A stretch of 34,031 nucleotides of DNA from a virus. Numbering within the stretch: the first letter of the stretch is position 1; each line of letters opens with the position of its first letter. Positions 1-8,300 of the stretch are shown piece after piece. A program made the translations under genes and the position numbers. The notes under the pieces are model-generated. The model made no database searches. It was not told the DNA's origin and saw nothing but the letters and a program-made list of their open reading frames with translations. The DNA lies in the IMG/VR virus record IMGVR_UViG_3300038461_000342, positions 1 to 34,031 of that record, one strand, 5' to 3'.

Positions 1-403
1 CTTTAGGAGCAATACAATTACTTAAAACAATTCTATGTTTATTTGAAAATACAGGAGGCCTCGACCATGTATAAAGTCCCCAGCGATTCCAATTATATGC
101 AAACTCATTATCTTTAGGTCTGAAGCAAGTAAAATGACTTGGTGAGTAAAGACAATCATCTTCACATAGGGCTACATATTTTGTTTTAACAGCTTTTGCG
201 CCAATAAGAACTTGTCTATAAATATTAATTTGTGATCTTCCTATATTTCCAACACAAATATTTTCACCAAAATTAATAGGTTTTTGAGAAACACTTATAA
301 GCGGTATATCACCTTTTGCGATTAATAATTGATTTCTAATAGCTTCAGCTGAAAAACTATTGATAAAATTTGCAGTATAATAAACAATGGTAATATCATT
401 CAT
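1..403 (-). CDS. glycosyltransferase-like protein, 3' part off window edge
   Basis: The gene starts at the ATG at 403-401 and stays open to the left edge, so at least 134 residues are visible and the C-terminus is missing. It begins MNDITIVYYTANF and carries a CEDDCLYSP segment near residue 90, which resembles the acidic metal/nucleotide-sugar site of GT-A glycosyltransferases. It is clearly paralogous to the gene at 870-1520: both share VYYT near the start, LISVS-x-KPI-x-FG, NICVG and the spacing to the acidic site. Family assignment rests on this motif and the neighbouring glycosyltransferases, so the donor and acceptor sugars are unknown. It is the last gene visible in a leftward run of surface-modification genes. 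The gap to the upstream gene is two bases. Confidence 0.6.
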   Translation of the reverse strand, partial: MNDITIVYYTANFINSFSAEAIRNQLLIAKGDIPLISVSQKPINFGENICVGNIGRSQINIYRQVLIGAKAVKTKYVALCEDDCLYSPSHFTCFRPKDNEFAYNWNRWGLYTWSRPPVFSNKHRIVLSNCIAPK

Positions 404-405
404 AT

Positions 406-660
406 TTAACTCTTATAAAAAACTTCAGTATTTTCGAAATTACTTAAAATTGCTGATGGGCCTTTTCTTGTAACGGGATGGATATAAATATATTTAAATA
501 ATGGATAAATTTCCTTATAATGATAGGCATAATCTTCTTTCCACCACGCATCATGAAGAATAATAAAACGAGCACAATCTTTTACTTTTAATGCTAAATC
601 TTTTCTTTTTTCAGCAGGATGATTATCTATAAAAGCTATATCCCATTTTTTATCTGACAA
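406..660 (-). CDS. C-terminal half of a frameshifted class I methyltransferase
   Basis: This frame carries the second half of a Rossmann-fold methyltransferase: KKWDIAFIDN fits the strand 4 / post-motif region, and ARFIILHDAWW fits the strand 5 region seen in small SAM-dependent enzymes. It has no ATG; the only nearby start is a TTG at 660-658, and it overlaps the preceding frame (650-880) by 11 bases. Read together, the two frames give one continuous protein of about 155 residues of the expected order. Joining them needs skipping one base or shortening the TTTT run (plus 659-662) by one. It is either a broken gene, a programmed +1 frameshift, or a homopolymer sequencing error. On its own this half lacks the SAM-binding loop. 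Confidence 0.55.
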   Translation of the reverse strand: MSDKKWDIAFIDNHPAEKRKDLALKVKDCARFIILHDAWWKEDYAYHYKEIYPLFKYIYIHPVTRKGPSAILSNFENTEVFYKS

Positions 661-880
661 AATTTACTTCATGAAAATCAGAACGATATTGTGTACTAAG
701 ATTAAAATATTTTTCTTCGCTATCATATGATACAAGTGTCCTTTTTTTATCAAAACATGCCCAATGCAGATATGGAGTACTATACAAACCAGTTCCTAAT
801 TCAAGTATTGGACCGCTTGTTTTGTTTGTTAAATTAATCAGAACAGGCATATGTGTACCCCAGGCCATATTAAATCTCAT
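650..880 (-). CDS. N-terminal half of a frameshifted class I methyltransferase
   Basis: The frame starts at ATG 880-878, overlapping the end of the upstream glycosyltransferase-like gene by 11 bases. It encodes 76 residues ending EVNFVR. GPILELGTGLYSTPYL (about residues 23-38) is a SAM-binding motif I, and LVSYDSEEKYF (49-59) is the acidic strand-2 position that binds the ribose. The frame then stops exactly where the downstream frame (406-660) takes up the expected AFIDN element, so this is the front of a single methyltransferase. The substrate cannot be named; neighbouring glycosyltransferases suggest a role in modifying surface glycans or proteins, which is inference. Confidence 0.55.
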   Translation of the reverse strand: MRFNMAWGTHMPVLINLTNKTSGPILELGTGLYSTPYLHWACFDKKRTLVSYDSEEKYFNLSTQYRSDFHEVNFVR

Positions 881-1520
881 TGTTTCCCCACAATCTATTT
901 CTAAGGTCAGTAGCAGTTCCCCAATATGGGAGCGTATCTGTCGATATATTATATGTGCTGGTTCTATTTCTTAAACTATGTCCTGTTTTTATAGTAATAA
1001 CTGGATTTTGTGCAACCCAATTAAATAAATCAAAAGTATGAAACGCTTCTGCCCTTATTTTATTTGTTTCAAGTAATTTTAATAACTTTTCCAGAGATTT
1101 AATCCAAAATGCTGTTCCACAACACTGGGCACCTTCTGTATATTGTTTTTTCCAAAACAAATTTTTGTGAAAATTTCCAACCCATCCCCAGAATACCCAT
1201 ACATTCTTATATCTGTATACGTTATCATTTGTTGGAGGAATAAATGAAAAATATTCTGGAGGATATAAAACATCGGATTCTGCTGCATGAGCAAATTCTG
1301 TTTTAACTTCTTTTAATCCAATAAGTAATTGTTTAAATGCTGACATATCACAATAAGGTATTTCACCTACACATATATTCGTTCCAAAATCAATAGGTTT
1401 TCTTGATACTGAAATAAGTGATAGCTCACCCTTATTTTTCCAAATTTCATCTCTTATCTTTTTTTCAAATTGTTCATTTTCAGTATTAGAAGTATAATAA
1501 ACCACTGTTGATTGTATCAT
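870..1520 (-). CDS. glycosyltransferase-like protein
   Basis: 216 residues from the ATG at 1520-1518. The open frame extends 16 codons further upstream, but this ATG overlaps the stop of the upstream methyltransferase as ATGA, the usual coupling in this block, so the shorter start is preferred. It is a paralogue of the truncated gene at the left edge: VVYYTSN at the start, LISVSRKPIDFG and NICVGEIP in the middle, and AESDVLYPPEYF where a GT-A enzyme carries its metal-binding acidic motif. The C-terminal half (WVFWGW, CCGTAFWIKS) has the Trp-rich look of an acceptor domain. The sugar is unknown. It is the second of two related copies flanking the broken methyltransferase. Confidence 0.6.
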   Translation of the reverse strand: MIQSTVVYYTSNTENEQFEKKIRDEIWKNKGELSLISVSRKPIDFGTNICVGEIPYCDMSAFKQLLIGLKEVKTEFAHAAESDVLYPPEYFSFIPPTNDNVYRYKNVWVFWGWVGNFHKNLFWKKQYTEGAQCCGTAFWIKSLEKLLKLLETNKIRAEAFHTFDLFNWVAQNPVITIKTGHSLRNRTSTYNISTDTLPYWGTATDLRNRLWGNNEI

Positions 1521-2122
1521 TGTTTTACCCAAAAGAATGATTTGGAACGTTCTGATGTCACAAACCAAGGTTTAATAAAATATGCATCAGTATAAGCATT
1601 AATTACTTGAAATACATGGTTATTAACCTGAGTTCCCTCTTTATGATAATCATGTCCTGATATTATTCCGCCAACTCTTACTTTTTTAGACCATTCACAT
1701 AAATCATTTGTAAAATTTTGAAAGGTATGATTTGCATCGATATAAATATAATCAAGTGATTCATCTTTAAATGTTTTGACTATATCAAGACTGAATTCCC
1801 TCATTATTATGCAGTCATATTTAGATAAAAGTCTTTCTTTTGTTGCTTCAAAAAATCTGTTAAGTTTTTCCTGATTAACATGGTCACGATATCCATGATA
1901 AGCTTTCCATGGATCAATAGCAAAATGTTTAACATGGGGATTGTTTTGACATAAAGATTCCGAAAAAGCACCTTGTTCAACACCTATCTCTGCTCCAATT
2001 TTAAGATTAAGTTCACAAAACAATTCAGAAAAATTTTCACGATCAATTGAAAGCTGTATTGGCATTTCTCCAGAATAATTCAATTTATCATATTTTCCTA
2101 AAATTTTTTCTACAGTATCCAT
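1517..2122 (-). CDS. class I SAM-dependent methyltransferase
   Basis: 201 residues from ATG 2122-2120. GAEIGVEQGAFS (residues 43-54) is a glycine-rich SAM-binding motif I, HFAIDPW (66-72) gives the acidic residue at the end of strand 2 (D70), and LDYIYIDANHTF (123-134) followed by VGGIISGHDY is the motif IV to VI region of the small methyltransferases often found in glycan-modification clusters (Methyltransf_24-like). The C-terminus ends shortly after the fold, as expected for a stand-alone enzyme. Its stop overlaps the next gene as ATGA. The likely role is O- or N-methylation of a sugar or surface protein; the exact substrate cannot be read from sequence. Confidence 0.7.
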   Translation of the reverse strand: MDTVEKILGKYDKLNYSGEMPIQLSIDRENFSELFCELNLKIGAEIGVEQGAFSESLCQNNPHVKHFAIDPWKAYHGYRDHVNQEKLNRFFEATKERLLSKYDCIIMREFSLDIVKTFKDESLDYIYIDANHTFQNFTNDLCEWSKKVRVGGIISGHDYHKEGTQVNNHVFQVINAYTDAYFIKPWFVTSERSKSFFWVKQ

Positions 2123-2133
2123 GATAGCATCCC

Positions 2134-2859
2134 TTAAATTGGTTGAATGTTACTCCACGCTCCATTATGATAAACAAGTCCATGCATTATTTTCATTCCT
2201 CTATGTTTTCCAATTTCATTCAGTTGTTGTTCTGATAAACGAACTGCATCTTGAATATTATCATATTTTTCTTTATAATATTTTTGCCTTATATCATATC
2301 CATGAGATATGTGTGTTATTTGATTTGCTGTTAAACATTTAATTTGAGTATAACCAAATTCTTGGGCTCTTGTAAAAAAATTTGAATCCTCTAATCCATA
2401 TGATTTTTTTTCTTCTATATATCCACCAGTTTCCATCCACATTTTCTTTTGAAATATGCATGTACCATATAATCCCCTGAGTTTATGAGGGGCCCCCTTC
2501 CATTTATCTGATCTTATATAAAATTCTTTACTTGGAAGCGGTTTGATAGAATCAAAACATGGATAGTTTATTTTAATATCACAACCAGTGATAAAAACAA
2601 AATCTGTATCTGAAAATCTTGTCCCTATATTAAATACTCTTCCTGGATCCCAGTATTGTTGATTAGGAATTCGTGCAACATATACTCTACTGTCATTTAT
2701 ACTGTTTATTAATGGAATAATATCTTCTTCAGAATTCCAATCAACTATTACTATTTTATCGATTTCCTTTAATTTAACCCATGTTGGAAGAGATTGCGAA
2801 AGATAAATTAGACGATTCATAACACCAGTTACTATACCAATTTTACTTCCATTAATCAT
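2134..2859 (-). CDS. glycosyltransferase, GT-A fold with GLEDSNF acceptor motif
   Basis: 241 residues. An N-terminal nucleotide-sugar domain (SKIGIVTGVMNRL, KIVIVDWNSEED around 35-46) is followed by FVFITGCDIKIN at 87-97, where D94 would take the place of the usual DxD metal site. GGYIEEKKSYGLEDSNFFTR (145-164) matches the G-x-E-D-x-(D/N)-F element shared by galactosyltransferase-like and GT2-type enzymes for acceptor binding and catalysis. It is translationally coupled to the upstream GT2 gene by an ATGA overlap (2856-2859), so both probably act on the same glycan. The cytoplasmic location is inferred from the absence of a signal or membrane segment. The degenerate DxD (GCD) is a mild oddity. 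Confidence 0.75.
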   Translation of the reverse strand: MINGSKIGIVTGVMNRLIYLSQSLPTWVKLKEIDKIVIVDWNSEEDIIPLINSINDSRVYVARIPNQQYWDPGRVFNIGTRFSDTDFVFITGCDIKINYPCFDSIKPLPSKEFYIRSDKWKGAPHKLRGLYGTCIFQKKMWMETGGYIEEKKSYGLEDSNFFTRAQEFGYTQIKCLTANQITHISHGYDIRQKYYKEKYDNIQDAVRLSEQQLNEIGKHRGMKIMHGLVYHNGAWSNIQPI

Positions 2860-3719
2860 TTTGGCTTACGCAGCTCCTTCCAATTCTCAGGCCACGTTGG
2901 AACAGGCCAGAATTTATCAATTAACCATTCTATATCTTTAGTTCTTCCTGGCCATTTATTATTCATCCAATAATCAGCTGAAAAAATTGCACCATCAACC
3001 ATTTTTTGTTTCGAGATATAATATCCTCTGCCATACTTTTTACCTTTATGAAGATGGGCATACCATGTGTTTTTATTGCATATAACTCTACCTCCAGAAA
3101 GCCATGTTCTATTACATATTTCCTGAGCTTCCTGTACAAAATTTCCATATCCTTCGCAAGTCATTCCTCCGAATTTCCAGAAATATTCTTTATGCATAAA
3201 CCAGCAAGAGCCTTGAGACGACATCTCATCAAGTATCGGAGTATCAATATTTTTAGCGGCACGTTCTTTCCATACATCTCCATGCATACCGATTTCTTCT
3301 GGTTTTAAATAAGGATATGTTAAATAATGAGCATCAACGGGTGGCCTTCCAGTTTCAGCTATCTTCCATGCCTCGCCGTCCAAACTGTATCTACGAGGTA
3401 TTGAAACCCAATCCACATCGCAATTGGAGGCCATCTTCTCATCAAAGCCCTTATCAAGCATACAATGAGCATCAAGTTTCATTAAGTATTTTCCATTGGC
3501 AATTCTAGCAGCAGAATTAATTGCCGGCCTCATTCCTTGTGCGTCTGTAACATGGATAAGAGTTAAATTCTTAACATCTTTTAATGGGGGATTCGGCCAA
3601 TAACCATCAAGGACTGCTATTACTTCAATATCTTTTGTGGCTTTTTCAAAGATATCATCAATAGTTTTTTGTAAGAAAATTTCATTCCTTGAAGGAATAA
3701 TAACACTGGTCTGTACCAT
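2856..3719 (-). CDS. family 2 glycosyltransferase (polypeptide GalNAc-transferase-like)
   Basis: 287 residues. TSVIIPSRNEIFLQKTIDDI at the start is the classical GT2 opening, IEVIAVLDGYW (31-41) is the donor-binding strand, and YLMKLDAHCML (78-88) holds the D-x-H form of the metal motif, which is typical of the polypeptide GalNAc-transferase-like branch. A tryptophan/histidine-rich second half (about 205-225) matches the acceptor side of such enzymes. It is coupled to the next glycosyltransferase by a 4-base overlap. The D-x-H form is notable because the window also encodes proteins with long Thr/Ser/Pro tracts that would be plausible O-glycosylation substrates; that link is inference. Confidence 0.8.
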   Translation of the reverse strand: MVQTSVIIPSRNEIFLQKTIDDIFEKATKDIEVIAVLDGYWPNPPLKDVKNLTLIHVTDAQGMRPAINSAARIANGKYLMKLDAHCMLDKGFDEKMASNCDVDWVSIPRRYSLDGEAWKIAETGRPPVDAHYLTYPYLKPEEIGMHGDVWKERAAKNIDTPILDEMSSQGSCWFMHKEYFWKFGGMTCEGYGNFVQEAQEICNRTWLSGGRVICNKNTWYAHLHKGKKYGRGYYISKQKMVDGAIFSADYWMNNKWPGRTKDIEWLIDKFWPVPTWPENWKELRKPK

Positions 3720-3730
3720 ACTATTAACTC

Positions 3731-4345
3731 CTAATTAGATTTACGATTTTTCCAATATTGTAATTTAATTTTTTTCATTTTTTGAATAGATTTTATATTA
3801 TGATGTTTTCCTAATCTAGCTTTTCTAATTTTATTTTTAGTTTTTTTAGAGAGATGTTTTCCATTATTAAAATCTCTTAATTTCTTTTTTGTTACTTCAC
3901 TAAGATGTTTACCCCTCCAATAAGGAGTTTGATTTTTGTGTGATAAACTCATTTTAATTTTTGATTTTTTTGAATGATGTTTTCCAGAAATCCATGGTAA
4001 TTGTCCTTTTTTACTATCACTAATTTTTTTTCGATGTTCTTCAGTAAAGGGGCCACTTTCTCCACCATCGGTAGAATTAACAACTATATATCCACAATTT
4101 TTATAAAAAGTAATCCAAGATTTTTCTTTATTTTCCCAATCTTTTACATTACACTGTTCTAATATTTGAATATCAGGAACTAATTTGTTTATTAATAATG
4201 ATTTAATCCAACAAGTTTTATATGTATGATTTTTATCTTTTAAATGTTGATAATATCTTAAATATGGATTATTACTTTTACCAATATAAATATGAAATTC
4301 TTGTTGTTTTTTAGGATCTATTAATGCGTAAATAAAAGTTTTCAT
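3731..4345 (-). CDS. GIY-YIG endonuclease with NUMOD3-type DNA-binding repeats
   Basis: 204 residues. TFIYALID (3-10) and HIYIGKSNNPYLRYYQH (18-34) give the two halves of the GIY-YIG nuclease core, with R30 and the downstream E74 in ENKEKSW as the likely catalytic residues. From about residue 102 a series of basic repeats (HRKKISDSKKG, GKHHSKKSKIKMS, GKHLSEVTKKKLRD, GKHLSKKTKNKIRK) is the NUMOD3 DNA-binding pattern of phage homing endonucleases (Seg/I-TevI style). The start codon overlaps the stop of the Ig-like gene as ATGA, so it is inserted tightly rather than in an obvious intron. It would cut DNA at a specific site and promote its own spread. Confidence 0.9.
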   Translation of the reverse strand: MKTFIYALIDPKKQQEFHIYIGKSNNPYLRYYQHLKDKNHTYKTCWIKSLLINKLVPDIQILEQCNVKDWENKEKSWITFYKNCGYIVVNSTDGGESGPFTEEHRKKISDSKKGQLPWISGKHHSKKSKIKMSLSHKNQTPYWRGKHLSEVTKKKLRDFNNGKHLSKKTKNKIRKARLGKHHNIKSIQKMKKIKLQYWKNRKSN

Positions 4346-6102
4346 TCTAAACCTGGCACATTAATATTATACTGAATATCAGAAGAATTTAATTCTTTAA
4401 GCCATAATATTTGACTTATAACATAATTTTGTTTAGAATATATATGATGATTTTCGCTTAATTTAGGTAGTTTTGTTACGTTTACTTTTAAAACTATATA
4501 ACGTTTTCTTGTATCTTTATTTATAATTATATCTTTATTTCTTATTAATGGATAATTTGATATTCTTGCTTGAAGAGTTACTGTTAAATCTTCAGATGTT
4601 TCTTCAAGTTTTGATTGTTTAGGATCAGCATCATAAGCCATTTGTACAAGAATGGCGCTATAATATCCATCAGCAAAACCACTACCATGACAAGTATTGC
4701 AAACTGTCTTAATTCTTTGCTGTCTAAAAGTACTCCAACATTCTGGACAGTGTGCTCCTGTAACTTTCTTTTTTACTATATATGATGGCTCCCCATCATA
4801 ATATTCATATAATAATGATTCGGCATATCGCATTGTATCATGTAATCCATTAAAATTTTCTCCTATAAATTGCATTTCAGAAAATTTATAAGCATTAGAA
4901 TCGGCTTTAGCAATTAATTCAATTTTATAATAATGGTCTTGACTGAAATCATATTGAATTTCTGTATGTGTATACGATAATGGGCCTATGGCTCCATCGA
5001 TTAAAACACCTAAATCAACAAATCCAAATTCTGGATTTCTACTATACCATATTCTGAAATTGTAATCATCAACTACTTCAGTTGGAATTGTTGGATCAGG
5101 AATTATATTCCATTCAAGATAATGAGAATTCTCTATAGTTTTAATTACCTCTAATTCAGAAAAACAAATCTTACTAGTTAATGTACTTGGCGGAAGTGTT
5201 GTCGTTGTAACAGGCGGATATCTTGTCGTAGTAGCTTCTGCTGGTTGAGGAGCCGCTGTTGTACTTGTAGAAGTAGTTGTAGTTGTTGAGGTCGTTGTGG
5301 TTGTCGTAGTAGTTGTAGGATATCCATAAACCAATAAATAAACATAACCTGCTAATACAGATTTCCAATCAGTTCTATCAGTAGAATTCATATCATCTGT
5401 TACAATGCAATAATAATCTCCAACATCATTTTCTCCACATGAATTTATAACGTATGTATTATTTGGGCCTGATTGAATAGGGTCATCATAATCATCAGTT
5501 AATTTATAAAAATCATAAGTTAATGTACCAACCACACCAGTAGTATAAACTATTATTGTAGCAGTTGCTTGATATGGGAGCTGTATAGATTGAAGCCCAT
5601 TAATTTCTATATATGCTGTTAAATAATCAGTGGGAGCGCGAGTAGTAGTTGTGGTCGTAGTCGGCGCTGGTGTAGTAGTGGTTGTCGGTTCTGGAGTCGT
5701 GCTGGTTGACGGCGCTATCGTAGTAGTCGTAGTTGGTGCCGGCGTGGTTGTGGTAGTAGGTCCAGTTGTAGTAGGAACCGGCGTTGTGCTGGTTGTTGTC
5801 GTAGTACTTAAAACATGAAGTGTAACATTGCTCGACACATCTGGCCCATCTGTATCTGAAATTTCACACCAATATTCTCCATTATTTTCTAATGTACACG
5901 AAGGAATAATGTAATTGCCATTATGATCTCCTTCGCCTAAATAAGATGGGCTGTTTTCATCTAGTTCATTTTCTTTCCACCAATCATATCGCATTCCACC
6001 TATATTACTATGAACTACGACAGTAATAGTTGCTTGTTCTCCAACTAATACTGTAGCCGCCATTTGACCATTAACAAGTATTGAACTAATGCTTACAGTC
6101 AT
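4342..6102 (-). CDS. virion surface protein: two Ig-like domains, Thr/Pro tracts, Cys4 C-terminal domain
   Basis: 586 residues. Ig-like domain 1 spans about 1-97 (ENNGEYWCEISD is the Y-x-C strand-F signature) and Ig-like domain 2 about 160-258 (NDVGDYYCIVTDD). They are joined by a mucin-like Thr/Pro tract (about 99-158), and a second tract covers about 262-308. A fibronectin-like region follows (about 315-415), then a domain with C452-x2-C455 and C468-x2-C471, a zinc-ribbon pattern reminiscent of DnaJ-type fingers, and a mixed C-terminus. Thr residues are encoded by mixed codons, so the tracts are not one simple slippage product. Ig-like domains are common on exposed phage structural proteins; the C-terminal part may anchor it to the neck or tail. 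Its exact place in the particle is unknown. Confidence 0.7.
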   Translation of the reverse strand: MTVSISSILVNGQMAATVLVGEQATITVVVHSNIGGMRYDWWKENELDENSPSYLGEGDHNGNYIIPSCTLENNGEYWCEISDTDGPDVSSNVTLHVLSTTTTTSTTPVPTTTGPTTTTTPAPTTTTTIAPSTSTTPEPTTTTTPAPTTTTTTTRAPTDYLTAYIEINGLQSIQLPYQATATIIVYTTGVVGTLTYDFYKLTDDYDDPIQSGPNNTYVINSCGENDVGDYYCIVTDDMNSTDRTDWKSVLAGYVYLLVYGYPTTTTTTTTTSTTTTTSTSTTAAPQPAEATTTRYPPVTTTTLPPSTLTSKICFSELEVIKTIENSHYLEWNIIPDPTIPTEVVDDYNFRIWYSRNPEFGFVDLGVLIDGAIGPLSYTHTEIQYDFSQDHYYKIELIAKADSNAYKFSEMQFIGENFNGLHDTMRYAESLLYEYYDGEPSYIVKKKVTGAHCPECWSTFRQQRIKTVCNTCHGSGFADGYYSAILVQMAYDADPKQSKLEETSEDLTVTLQARISNYPLIRNKDIIINKDTRKRYIVLKVNVTKLPKLSENHHIYSKQNYVISQILWLKELNSSDIQYNINVPGLE

Positions 6103-6115
6103 AAAATTCCTTTAG

Positions 6116-6688
6116 TTATCCATTATATACATTATAACTTTTTCCGCCATCTATAGTATATAAGTATGGCGATTTAGGATCAATATTGCATATATCTTTA
6201 GAAAAAAATGTACTTTTATTATTTGAAAGATGAACCCATTCTGTTTTTTTTATAGGGTCTTTCTCATGTATTACCTGCCCAAAATTAGTTATTCCAATCT
6301 TATTAAGATTAACAGCAGCATTAAAAAAATCATTAATAATTATTGTTGGGATTGTATCAGCAGCCCCAACAGCAAACATATAAAAGGGGCCAAATTGTTT
6401 ATAGTTATCTGGCTGTTGAATTGGGTCAACTGGAACAATATTTCCACAAAAATGATCTGATTTAGGAGAAGGATTATATCCTTCTTTAACCAATCTATTA
6501 TAATCAGACGCTTCTCTTACTCCACTTGAAAAAGTAACGTGACCACCAACTCTATCTATTACAATTTGAATATTTTTAGCAAGATTTCTAATCATTAATT
6601 CTTGTAATGGAAAGGCGGGTTTCCATGTATCAGGAGTTCCGAATGGTCTTAATTCTTTATAACTTATATTATTAGTCAAATCGCCCAT
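6116..6688 (-). CDS. M15-type zinc peptidase-like protein (cell-wall hydrolase candidate)
   Basis: 190 residues, preceded by a GGAGG ribosome site. VTFSSGVREASDYN (51-64), KSDHFCGN (76-83), FAVGAADTIP (105-114) and KTEWVHLS (148-155) follow the order of the M15_3 / VanY-like fold: R58, zinc ligands H79, D111 and H153, and the E-W-(V)-H catalytic segment. The stretch between the first His and the Asp is longer than usual. Such enzymes cut peptidoglycan peptides, either as endolysins or as virion-associated hydrolases. There is no signal peptide, and no holin is visible beside it. Its place between a virion Ig-like gene and a glycosyltransferase leaves a structural role possible. Confidence 0.65.
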   Translation of the reverse strand: MGDLTNNISYKELRPFGTPDTWKPAFPLQELMIRNLAKNIQIVIDRVGGHVTFSSGVREASDYNRLVKEGYNPSPKSDHFCGNIVPVDPIQQPDNYKQFGPFYMFAVGAADTIPTIIINDFFNAAVNLNKIGITNFGQVIHEKDPIKKTEWVHLSNNKSTFFSKDICNIDPKSPYLYTIDGGKSYNVYNG

Positions 6689-6700
6689 TAACTACCTCCA

Positions 6701-8278
6701 TTATTTAAGATATGGAACTACATACTTATTATAATATTCGGGATTGAATTGATCTTTATGTGTTTTAAAATAATCATAATATGGTTGATAGATACCGTTT
6801 AGATTTATAAGTTCTAATGGTCGTTTTGCGAAATCTGTAGATTGTAATTTATGATTCTCAAAATTATTAGGATTATCAATTTGTCCACTTTGTTTATGTC
6901 CAGCTACTTGTGGAGGATCGCTCCAATTAAAAGAATATCCTGGTACTGAATCAGTAGAATTTTCTTTTAATTGTCCCATATCTCTTAATCTTGTATACCA
7001 TAGCAAGTGTTCTGAGCCAGTCTTCATTGCAAAATTTACTTCTTTCAATGAAACAATAACACTGGCTTCCATTGTATTTTTAGCAAGTTCAACTCCTGTT
7101 TTTCTAGCAAAAAATGAACGTTCTGGTTTAAAAGCTTTTGTTTTATACCTTTGTATACCATCCATTCCCTGTCTATTATTCCATGGAAGAAAGATATCGT
7201 CATCATCCCAGCATATATAATATCCACCAGTTGCCTTTGCCACAGCATCTCTTCGAATAGCGCCGATATTTGTATATGGTTGATGAGTTACGGAATCAAT
7301 AGCGCAATTGAATATTTTTATATTCTTATTTTTTAAATTATCTCCCAAAATTAAAGCATGTTCAATATCAGTATTATAAATAATAAGTTCTGATTCACCC
7401 TTATAATCCTGATTTAAGAACATAGCAATTGAACGTTCTACACAGGTAAATCTTCGATAGGTAGTCATTACGCAGGATATTTTATTACTGAGAGGTTTTT
7501 CTACTACAACCTTTGAACTCTTAATTAATTGATATGCATCTGCTACCATTTTAGCATCAAATTGAGTTTGTATTGGTTTAGTATCAAGACCAAGTTCTTC
7601 GAAGCCTATGATATAATTTCTAACCCTATCAATCATATTTAATGGATAAGGTATTGGTTTTTTAAATAAATGCATCCAGACAAGATTGGGATAGCACATT
7701 ACCTTTCTGCCGGCTTTTCGATATTTCTCATGAATGTAACCTTCTTCACCACCGAAACCTCTGAAATTTTCATTAAAACGAAGCCATGAATTTTTCTTTG
7801 CTAAGAATATTCCAAGACCAGCCCCCCATATTTCAAATGGCTGTTCGGGAAGTTTATTGAGATAATCACCCCATATTCCCCACATATGATCACGCCATAT
7901 TGGTTTCCATTCGCAGGTATAACCTTTGGTGTTATCATATAATAAGGGACCATGAATTAAATTATCTGTTACTGGAATATTTTTTAATGCACCAGGCTTA
8001 AGCATGACATGAGAATCCATACATAACACCATTTCACCTTTTGCAAAATCAAATACTTTATTTCTTACCTCACTTGTACCTACGATATTAGTAAATTTCT
8101 CATAACGTACTATTCCATTTCCATCATTTTTTGCAAAGTTTTCTAAATCTTTATCGCCAAAATTATCAACGATTAAAATCTCACAATCTGTTAAATCTTG
8201 ATAAAGTCGTAAAGACTGAACTGTGAACCAGACTTCAGTAAAATTTTTATAAGCCGGCATTCCAATAGTAAGTCTCAT
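6701..8278 (-). CDS. tandem two-domain family 2 glycosyltransferase
   Basis: 525 residues with two GT-A modules. Module 1 (1-260) opens MRLTIGMPAYKNF, has the donor strand CEILIVDNFGD (32-42) and a D-x-H metal motif in LCMDSHVML (85-93), then FRGFGGEEGYIHEKYR (172-187) as acceptor/catalytic loop. Module 2 (about 265-525) opens KISCVMTTYRRF and has CWDDDDIFLPW (356-366), a full DxD-type motif. Length is about twice a single GT2, so two sequential transfers or a polymerising activity is plausible. There is no membrane segment. It sits upstream of the M15-like gene with a 12-base gap and most likely modifies a phage surface structure or host glycan; the sugar is unknown. Confidence 0.8.
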   Translation of the reverse strand: MRLTIGMPAYKNFTEVWFTVQSLRLYQDLTDCEILIVDNFGDKDLENFAKNDGNGIVRYEKFTNIVGTSEVRNKVFDFAKGEMVLCMDSHVMLKPGALKNIPVTDNLIHGPLLYDNTKGYTCEWKPIWRDHMWGIWGDYLNKLPEQPFEIWGAGLGIFLAKKNSWLRFNENFRGFGGEEGYIHEKYRKAGRKVMCYPNLVWMHLFKKPIPYPLNMIDRVRNYIIGFEELGLDTKPIQTQFDAKMVADAYQLIKSSKVVVEKPLSNKISCVMTTYRRFTCVERSIAMFLNQDYKGESELIIYNTDIEHALILGDNLKNKNIKIFNCAIDSVTHQPYTNIGAIRRDAVAKATGGYYICWDDDDIFLPWNNRQGMDGIQRYKTKAFKPERSFFARKTGVELAKNTMEASVIVSLKEVNFAMKTGSEHLLWYTRLRDMGQLKENSTDSVPGYSFNWSDPPQVAGHKQSGQIDNPNNFENHKLQSTDFAKRPLELINLNGIYQPYYDYFKTHKDQFNPEYYNKYVVPYLK

Positions 8279-8300
8279 GAAAGTATCCTTAATGTTAAGG

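Noticed and set aside
5630-5818. Plus-strand ORF rich in Val and Gly
   Set aside because: It is the antisense of the Thr/Pro tract in the Ig-like gene; Thr codons read backwards give Val-type codons. It has no ribosome site.
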